DNA of 19,384 nt from Phenylobacterium sp. Its GTDB lineage: Bacteria > Pseudomonadota > Alphaproteobacteria > Caulobacterales > Caulobacteraceae. The notes beneath the pieces were generated by a model. The model did not search any database. It worked only from the letters and a program-made list of their open reading frames with translations, and had not been told where the DNA came from. Below are positions 14,334 to 19,384 of this stretch, one piece after another (positions within the stretch are counted from its first letter, which is position 1; each line of letters begins with the position of its first letter). The DNA lies in assembly GCA_028290925.1 (NCBI GenBank), contig JAQGIX010000230.1, positions 1 to 19,384 of the forward strand, in the 5' to 3' direction. Made by a program: the position numbers and the translations under genes.

Positions 14334-16556
14334 CTAGGCCCTTAGCAGCACCATGGCGAAGGCGGGATGGGCGCTGGCCCATTCCCGCTCGAGCCGCCAA
14401 CCGGCGCCCGTGGCCAGCCGTGCGAAGCCCTCGACGGTGAACTTGTAGGAGTTCTCCGTGTGCAGGGTCTCCCCGGTCCTGAAGTGGAAGCCACGCCCGG
14501 CGACGCGGACGTCCTGGTCGCGCAGGCTCACCAGATGCATCTCCATGCGGCGCTCGGCGTCGTTCCACACCGCCCGGTGCGCGAAGCTCTCGAGGTCGAA
14601 GTCGGCCGCGAGCTCGCGGTTCATCCGCGCCAGCAGGTTCTTGTTGAACGCCGCTGTGACCCCCAGGCGGTCGTCGTAGGCCGCCACCAGCTCGTCCTGC
14701 GCCTTCTCAAGGTCGATGCCCACCAGGAAGGCGGCGCCTTCGCCCAGCAGCCGGCGCGCGCCGATGAGGAAGGCGCTCGCCTCGGCCGGTGAGAAGTTGC
14801 CGATCGTCGAGCCCGGGAAGAAGCCCACGACGGGCCGTCCGGCCGTGGCGGCCGGCAGGGCCAGCGCGCGGGTGAAGTCCTCCAACAGCGGCGCCAGCGT
14901 CAGCCTGGGATAGTCGCGGGCCAGGGCGTCGGCCGCCGCGCCCAGCGCCTCGGCGCTGATGTCGATGGGCGCGTAGGCCGCGATCTGCGGTGCGGCGTCG
15001 AGCAGGACGCGGGTCTTCAGGCTGGCGCCGGAGCCGAATTCCACCAGGGCCGCGCCGTCTGGAATGAAGGCGGCGATCTCGGCGGCGTGGGCGCGCAGCA
15101 GGGCGAGCTCGGTGCGGGTCGGATAGTATTCCTCCAGCTCGGTGATCGCCTCGAACAGCCGCGAGCCCTCGGCGTCGTAGAAGTATTTCGGCGGCAGCTG
15201 CTTCTGCGGTTGGGCCAGGCCCGAGAGCACGTCGGCCTCGAAGCCCGCCTCGGCGGCCTCCGCCCGCGCGCCGCCGCCCGCCCCGTCGCGGGCCAGGCGC
15301 AGGCCGGAGAACATCCAGCGCTGGTGCGGGTAGAAGAAGTTGCGGTAGCTCGCCCGGACGTGACCGCCGGGGGTGACACAGGCGCCGCCGCGCAGCACGA
15401 ACTGGCCGGCCATGAACTTGCCGTTGTATTCGCCGACCGCCCCGGCCGCGGGCTTGAAGCCCGGATAGGGCGCATAGGCGCTGCGGGTCCATTCCCAGAG
15501 ATCGCCGAACATCTGGCGCAGGCCCTCGCCGCCGGTGGCTGGCGCGGGTTCCAGGCGACCGGCGGGCAGCAGATTGCCGGCGACCGGCAGGGCCGCCGCC
15601 GCATGCTCCCACTCGGCCTCGGTGGGCAGGCGGGCGCCCGCCCAGGTGGCGAAGGCGTCAGCCTCGTAGAAGCTCACGTGGCTGACCGGCTGGGCCGGAT
15701 CGATGGACCGCAGACCGTGCAGGGTCATGGACGACCAGCCGTCCTCGCTCTCCTGCCAGTACAGGGGACATCGCCAGTCCTCGGCGCCGACCTTGGCCCA
15801 GCCCTCGGCCAGCCACAGCTCGGGGCGGCCGTAGCCGCCGTCCGCCATGAAGGCCAGCCACTCGCCGTTGGTGACCAGCCGGTCGGCCAGTTGATAGGGC
15901 TCCAGCCAGGCCTTGTGGCGCGGGGTCTCGTTGTCGAAGGCGAAGGCGTCGGCGCGGGCGCCGATCTCGATCAGGCCGCCCTCGAAGCCCACGAAGCGCA
16001 TCGGCGGGGCGGCCCGGGCCGGCGCCACGCTCTTCGGCGGCGCGTAGGCCGGATAGAGCGGCGAGGCGGCGAACAGGTGCAGGATATCCATCAGGACCAG
16101 CTCCTGATGCTGTTCCTCATGGGCCAGGCCGAGATCGAGGAGCTCCTCCAGCCCCGCGGCGCCCTGGGCCAGGAGGCGGGCCATGGCCGCGTCCACATGG
16201 GCGCGATAGGCGATGACGTCGTCGAGCGAGGGGCGGGTCAGCAGGCCGCGTTCGGGCCGCGGCTGCCGCGGTCCCAGGGCCTCGTAGTAGGAATTGAACA
16301 GATAGGCGAAGCGCGGATCGAAGGACCGGTAGCCGGCGAGCCTGGGCTCCAGCAGGAAGGTCTCGAAGAACCAGCTGGTGTGCGCCAAGTGCCACTTGGC
16401 GGGGCTGGCGTCCGGCATGGACTGGGCCTGCTGGTCCTCGGGCGTCAAGGCGCGGGTGAGCGCTTCGGTGGCCTGCCGCACCGCGCGGTAGCGGACCAGT
16501 GCGCCGGACACCTCCTGCCGAGTGGCGATCCCGGCGGGCTTCTCCGATTGTGTCAT
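14334..16556 (-). CDS. egtBD: EgtB-EgtD fusion: ergothioneine sulfoxide synthase plus histidine methyltransferase
   Basis: One uninterrupted 740-residue frame carries both core ergothioneine enzymes. EgtD makes hercynine by trimethylating histidine; EgtB, a non-haem iron enzyme, joins a thiol donor to it using O2. Numbers below count from TTG 16559; ATG 16556 is preferred, with GGGAGA about six nt upstream. EgtB part, residues 1-424: DinB domain with iron ligands H60 (HLAHTSWF), H147 and H151 (HEEQHQE), then a sulfatase-modifying-factor domain with LPTEAEWEHAAA, FGDLWEWTRS and FVLRGGACVTP, ending FFYPHQRWMFSGLRLAR. A linker rich in Gly, Ala and Glu (425-440) follows. EgtD part, 441-741: KQLPPKYFYDAEGSRLFEAI, EEYYPTRTE, EFGSGASLKTR, FFPGSTIGNF (N588), AYDDRLGVTAAFNKN, and HTENSYKF with E702 and S704. 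No egtA, egtC or egtE lies nearby. Confidence 0.95.
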   Translation of the reverse strand: MTQSEKPAGIATRQEVSGALVRYRAVRQATEALTRALTPEDQQAQSMPDASPAKWHLAHTSWFFETFLLEPRLAGYRSFDPRFAYLFNSYYEALGPRQPRPERGLLTRPSLDDVIAYRAHVDAAMARLLAQGAAGLEELLDLGLAHEEQHQELVLMDILHLFAASPLYPAYAPPKSVAPARAAPPMRFVGFEGGLIEIGARADAFAFDNETPRHKAWLEPYQLADRLVTNGEWLAFMADGGYGRPELWLAEGWAKVGAEDWRCPLYWQESEDGWSSMTLHGLRSIDPAQPVSHVSFYEADAFATWAGARLPTEAEWEHAAAALPVAGNLLPAGRLEPAPATGGEGLRQMFGDLWEWTRSAYAPYPGFKPAAGAVGEYNGKFMAGQFVLRGGACVTPGGHVRASYRNFFYPHQRWMFSGLRLARDGAGGGARAEAAEAGFEADVLSGLAQPQKQLPPKYFYDAEGSRLFEAITELEEYYPTRTELALLRAHAAEIAAFIPDGAALVEFGSGASLKTRVLLDAAPQIAAYAPIDISAEALGAAADALARDYPRLTLAPLLEDFTRALALPAATAGRPVVGFFPGSTIGNFSPAEASAFLIGARRLLGEGAAFLVGIDLEKAQDELVAAYDDRLGVTAAFNKNLLARMNRELAADFDLESFAHRAVWNDAERRMEMHLVSLRDQDVRVAGRGFHFRTGETLHTENSYKFTVEGFARLATGAGWRLEREWASAHPAFAMVLLRA

Positions 16557-16638
16557 CAAGCTCTCCCTGCCCCGGGACTTGTGGTGGCCCCCAGCTCAAA
16601 TCAAGAGAGAGCACGGAGGTTCCTGCCAAGTTGCGCCC

Positions 16639-16664
16639 AACGCCGACCGCCCTGGCGGCGTTCC
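16639..16664 (-). promoter_or_regulatory. EcfG-type general stress promoter for egtBD
   Basis: On the minus strand GGAAC (16664-16660), a 17-nt spacer and CGTT (16642-16639) match the EcfG/SigT promoter consensus of Alphaproteobacteria (GGAAC-N16/17-CGTT) exactly. Transcription would start near 16631, leaving a leader of about 75 nt before the egtBD ATG. The segment is itself palindromic: AACGCCG (16639-16645) mirrors CGGCGTT (16656-16662), and CCGCC-CT-GGCGG sits inside the spacer. Confidence 0.75.
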
Positions 16665-16689
16665 CGAAATATCTGTCTGTTTCTACACC

Positions 16690-16710
16690 GCATCTGCCCG
16701 GAACAGATGC
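16690..16710. repeat. Perfect 7-7-7 inverted repeat over the sigma promoter -35
   Basis: GCATCTG (16690-16696) and CAGATGC (16704-16710) are perfect inverted copies around CCCGGAA. The GGAAC -35 element lies at 16700-16704, inside this repeat. It could be an operator for an unknown repressor, or a chance palindrome. Confidence 0.55.
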
Positions 16711-16724
16711 CGAAAGGGCGCGTT
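16700..16724 (+). promoter_or_regulatory. EcfG-type promoter for the sigma factor gene (autoregulation)
   Basis: GGAAC (16700-16704), a spacer of 16 nt and CGTT (16721-16724) match the EcfG consensus exactly. It lies 55 nt upstream of the sigma-factor ATG, so transcription would start about 50 nt before it. The two promoters in this region are back to back, their -35 elements 35 bp apart. Confidence 0.8.
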
Positions 16725-16779
16725 GTCGGAGCGCCGGAGACAAGACGTAAATGGCCCGAGCGGGTCGGATGAGGGCAGA

Positions 16780-17319
16780 ATGGACGCAACGTCCACTTGG
16801 CGGGACGACGTCGTCGCACTGATACCAGCCTTGCGAGCGTTCGCCTGGTCCCTGAGCCACAACGGCTCGGATGCCGACGATCTCGTGCAGGACACCTTGA
16901 TCAAGGCCTGGACCAATCGCGACAAGTTCGAGCCCGGCACCAACCTGCGGGCCTGGCTGTTCACCATCCTGCGCAACACCTACTACACCCACGTCCTGCG
17001 CCGCCGGCGCGAGGTGCGCGACGAAACCGGGGAATACGCCAGCACGCTGCGCTCAGCCCCGACCCAGGACTGGAGCGTGGCCATGCACTCCTTGCAGGCC
17101 GCCCTGCAGCAGCTTCCAGACGAACACCGGGAGGCGCTGATCCTGGTGGGTGCGGCGGGACTGTCCTACGAGGAGGCCGCCGAGATCTGCGGCTGCGCCC
17201 TGGGCACCATCAAGAGCCGCGTGAACCGGGCCCGCGCGCGGCTGCTGAAGATCATGGACGCCGACGACGCCACCGACGTGATGGCGCTGGAGACGATGAT
17301 GGTGGCGGGTAGGGCCTAG
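16780..17319 (+). CDS. EcfG-family (SigT/SigU-like) general stress RNA polymerase sigma factor
   Basis: An extracytoplasmic-function sigma factor of the EcfG group, which directs RNA polymerase to general stress genes and is normally held by NepR until PhyR titrates NepR. It has 179 residues from ATG 16780, with GAGGG upstream; the frame stays open upstream but the promoter and Shine-Dalgarno site favour this start. Region 2 spans IPALRAFAWSLSHNGSDADD, LVQDTLIKAWTNRDKFEPGT, NLRAWLFTILRNTYYTHVLR and RRREV (about 15-79). Region 4 spans LQQLPDEHREALILVGAAGL and SYEEAAEICGCALGTIKSRV, then NRARARL (about 109-155). These blocks closely match the EcfG consensus. A perfect EcfG promoter precedes it. 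Caulobacter has two such paralogs (SigT and SigU); the absence of phyR here leaves open which this resembles. Confidence 0.93.
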   Translation: MDATSTWRDDVVALIPALRAFAWSLSHNGSDADDLVQDTLIKAWTNRDKFEPGTNLRAWLFTILRNTYYTHVLRRRREVRDETGEYASTLRSAPTQDWSVAMHSLQAALQQLPDEHREALILVGAAGLSYEEAAEICGCALGTIKSRVNRARARLLKIMDADDATDVMALETMMVAGRA

Positions 17320-17355
17320 GGTTCCTTCGCCGGAATGAACGGAGTGGGGTCTGGC

Positions 17356-17577
17356 CTAGCGGCTGCCGGATTTCTTCAGCGGCGCCTGGTCCGCCGCGTC
17401 CAGTTGATCGACGACCGACATCATCCGATCGGGCAAGGGCCGCGCCTGCAGCTTGCCGAACAGGCCGCGCAGCGCCTTGTCGAGCGCCGTCTTCTTCGCG
17501 CGGTCAGTCACAGGTTTTCGCCCACTGGTTCCGTCCCAAGGCAGAGCCGCATTGGATACCCCTGGGCCGGCCGCCAC
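17356..17577 (-). CDS. NepR-like small anti-sigma factor (probable)
   Basis: A 73-residue protein whose stop is 36 nt from the convergent sigma-factor stop. NepR proteins are about 60 residues, with two short helices that clamp the EcfG sigma factor. The pattern here, LDKALRGLFGKLQARPLPDR (residues 32-51) followed by MMSVVDQLD, fits the NepR core of L...LR..Y/F......P(V/L)PDR(F/M)..LL..L. GTG 17577 is taken as the start because GGAAGG lies about six nt upstream; an in-frame GTG at 17511 would give 51 residues beginning just before the core and is also possible. It follows the hydrolase gene by 48 nt on the same strand and may be read from it; no EcfG promoter was found ahead of it. The match is short, so the call is probable rather than firm. 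Confidence 0.6.
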   Translation of the reverse strand: MAAGPGVSNAALPWDGTSGRKPVTDRAKKTALDKALRGLFGKLQARPLPDRMMSVVDQLDAADQAPLKKSGSR

Positions 17578-17625
17578 AAGGCGCCTTCCGACATAGGGCC
17601 CAGCTAAATATTGCCGCAGGCGCGG

Positions 17626-19380
17626 CTACTTCCCCTCGTCGGGATAGACCACCGGCAGCACCAGCGCCGAGGGGTGGGCGGCGTCCATGTAGACGCTGTT
17701 CCGGGCCACCCTGGGCTTCAGCCGGTGCTCGCCAGCCGCCTCGCCGGTGTTGGGGTTCACCTCGAACCTCGGGCTGTTGGACGAGGTGATGTGCAGGGCG
17801 ATGCGGTGGCCCTTCTCGAAGGTGATGGCCGTCGACCACAGATCGATGACCAGCTCCTCCGGCGCCCCCGGGGTCATGGCCTTGACCTGATCGGGCAGCC
17901 GGCCGCCCCGGAAGCGGGCGCGGATCGGCGCGTCCAGCACCAGGGCCTCATAGCCATCGGGGTAGACGTCGACCAGCTTCGCCATGAAATCGGTGTCGGG
18001 GCCGTCGGTGGCCCCATAGAGCTCGACCTTCACCGGGCCCGTGACCACCACGTCGCGGTCCAGCGCCGGGGTGGTGAAGCGCAAATAGTCCGGCCGGGCG
18101 GCGATCGCCCGCTGGTCCATCGGACCGCGCTCGAAGGTGAGGTTGGCTCCGCCGACCGTGGCGACCGGATTGGCCGGGTCGTCGTCATAGCTGATCTTCG
18201 CCGCCTCCAGGCGCGGCGGCGTGGGGCTGAGCGCCCTGTCCGGGGTCAGGTAGTAGCGCACCTCGCGGTAGGCCGGCGGCCAGTTGGCGGCGCGCAGCAC
18301 CCGGTTCCTGGGCGAATAGGCGCCCTTCTCCGCGGCGGCCATCATGACGTAGGTGACCGGCGGCTCGGCCATGATCCCGTTGTCCACGCCCTTCAGCCAG
18401 TAGTCGAACCAGCGGATCTCCTGCTCGCCGCCGAGGGCGAGGCGGTCCTGGCCGGGGTATTCGAGATCGCCCGACAGGGCGCCGTGGCCGAACGGGCCCA
18501 TGAACAGCTTCTGATTGCCGCGCGCGCCCTTGGCGCCCTGATTTTGCAGGTACTCGAAGTTGGAAATATTGCCGTGGTTGAAGATGTCGTACCAGCCGCC
18601 GACGTTGTAGATCGGGATGCGGATGTACTTCCGGTTCACGCTCATGGCGCCCCGGTTCCAGATCACGTCGTCCACCACCCGGCGGCGGCTCTGGTCGAGC
18701 ACCGCGTCGGAGACGCCCTGGTCCTTCTCCCAGCCGAGCACGTCCTTCTCCTTCAGGACGCCGCCCATGTAGGAGTTCTGCAGCAGGTCGTAGGGGGCCA
18801 CCACGACGTAGGCGGCCACCAGGTGCGGCGGGGCGGCCATCGCGGCCTCGTTGGAGGTGATGCCCATGGCCGAGCCGCCGGAGAGGCCCACCTTGCCGTT
18901 GCTCCAGGGCTGGGCCGCGGCCCATTCGACGCTGTCGTAGCCGTCCTCGATGTCGTTCTCGAAGGCCGCGTAGAACCCCTGGGAGCGGCCCTTGCCGCGC
19001 ACGTCCTGCAGGACGAAGACGTAGCCGGCGTCGGTGTAGCGCCTGGCCTGCTTGACCAGCGCCTCACGCATCTTCACCCCCTTGGGGTCCTTCTCCGGAT
19101 CGATGCGGCCGTCCTTGAGGTAGGGCGTTCGGGTCATCACCACCGGCCAGGGTCCGGGGCCGGCCGGCTTGAAGACATTGGCGGCGAGCTTCGTCCCGTC
19201 ACGTAGGACGGCGTGTTCCTCGACCGCGCCGGGCGGCAGGCCAGGCCACTTGGCCGGCCTGGCCGCGATGGCCTTGGGGGCGGCAGGCTTCGCCGCCGGC
19301 TGCGCGAGGCCGGGCGTCGCGCCGGCCGCCAGCGACAGAACAACGGCCGAGGCCACGGCCAGACGGCTCAATCGGATCAT
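17626..19380 (-). CDS. Secreted CocE/NonD-family alpha/beta hydrolase (X-Pro dipeptidyl-peptidase S15-like)
   Basis: A 584-residue serine hydrolase; relatives include cocaine esterase, glutaryl-7-ACA acylase and Xaa-Pro peptidases, acting on esters, amides or peptides. ATG 19380 opens a signal peptide (MIRLSRLAVASAVVLSLAAG, probable cut GLA|QPA near residue 26), so the enzyme is likely periplasmic or exported. The catalytic domain shows DGTKLAANVFKP, VVMTRTPYLKDG, QDVRGKGRSQGFYAAFENDI, nucleophile S170 in LSGGSAMG, D265 in GWYDIFNHG and H299 in GPFGHG, the expected triad. The C-terminal part (from about residue 375, including FTTPALDRDVVVTGPVKVEL, AKLVDVYPDGY and KGHRIALHITSSNSPRFEVN) is the jelly-roll PepX C domain. 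All parts are present and the length is normal. The natural substrate is unknown. Confidence 0.93.
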   Translation of the reverse strand: MIRLSRLAVASAVVLSLAAGATPGLAQPAAKPAAPKAIAARPAKWPGLPPGAVEEHAVLRDGTKLAANVFKPAGPGPWPVVMTRTPYLKDGRIDPEKDPKGVKMREALVKQARRYTDAGYVFVLQDVRGKGRSQGFYAAFENDIEDGYDSVEWAAAQPWSNGKVGLSGGSAMGITSNEAAMAAPPHLVAAYVVVAPYDLLQNSYMGGVLKEKDVLGWEKDQGVSDAVLDQSRRRVVDDVIWNRGAMSVNRKYIRIPIYNVGGWYDIFNHGNISNFEYLQNQGAKGARGNQKLFMGPFGHGALSGDLEYPGQDRLALGGEQEIRWFDYWLKGVDNGIMAEPPVTYVMMAAAEKGAYSPRNRVLRAANWPPAYREVRYYLTPDRALSPTPPRLEAAKISYDDDPANPVATVGGANLTFERGPMDQRAIAARPDYLRFTTPALDRDVVVTGPVKVELYGATDGPDTDFMAKLVDVYPDGYEALVLDAPIRARFRGGRLPDQVKAMTPGAPEELVIDLWSTAITFEKGHRIALHITSSNSPRFEVNPNTGEAAGEHRLKPRVARNSVYMDAAHPSALVLPVVYPDEGK

Positions 19381-19384
19381 CCTG

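Noticed and set aside
15249..15290. Possible separate egtD start inside the fusion linker
   Set aside because: No ATG occurs in the linker or the early EgtD part, and the frame is continuous with EgtB with no stop between, so the simplest reading is a real fusion.
17577..17720. GGAAC on the minus strand at about 17702-17698 as an EcfG promoter for the NepR-like gene
   Set aside because: No CGTT follows at a spacing of 16 or 17 nt. A second minus-strand GGAAC near 17530 also lacks a -10 and lies inside the gene.

Overview
The window is about 19.4 kb of very GC-rich, gene-dense bacterial chromosome. It most resembles an alphaproteobacterium of the Caulobacter/Phenylobacterium group. The main reasons are an EcfG-type general-stress sigma factor with a NepR-like partner (a system confined to Alphaproteobacteria), perfect GGAAC-N16/17-CGTT promoters, and the codon bias. 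The genus is an inference. No tRNA, rRNA, CRISPR array, transposase or prophage gene was seen.

Layout. (1) 1-1707, minus strand: a tight operon of dapA (lysine/diaminopimelate synthesis), smpB (trans-translation) and a GNAT-like acetyltransferase cut by the left edge. The junctions are 1 nt apart (dapA/smpB) and 4 nt overlapping (smpB/GNAT). (2) 1847-3943, plus: a periplasmic Slt70-type lytic transglycosylase divergent from dapA. (3) 3980-4615, minus: a TetR-family regulator. (4) 4749-6451, plus: two translationally coupled RNA-methyltransferase-like genes (COG1092 type, then SpoU/TrmH type). (5) 6506-10730, minus: an APC amino-acid permease followed by the helicase hrpB, separated by 190 bp packed with nested palindromes. 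(6) 10937-13741, plus: a YcbL/glyoxalase-II-like metallo-hydrolase, then an OmpR-type response regulator overlapping its EnvZ-like histidine kinase. (7) 14009-14221, plus: a small KGG-motif stress protein. (8) 14334-17577, the stress module. A single long minus-strand gene fuses EgtB and EgtD, the two core ergothioneine enzymes. It lies back to back with an EcfG sigma factor on the plus strand, and a NepR-like anti-sigma gene converges on the sigma gene from the minus strand. (9) 17626-19380, minus: a secreted CocE/NonD-family serine hydrolase.

The most notable part is the 220-bp divergent region between egtBD and the sigma gene. It holds two perfect EcfG-type promoters facing opposite ways. 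One reads into the sigma gene (autoregulation) and one into egtBD. This suggests that ergothioneine synthesis is part of the general stress response here. The EgtB-EgtD fusion has the reverse domain order to fungal Egt1. The -35 of the sigma promoter lies inside a perfect 7-7-7 inverted repeat. Everything else is ordinary housekeeping or accessory gene content.
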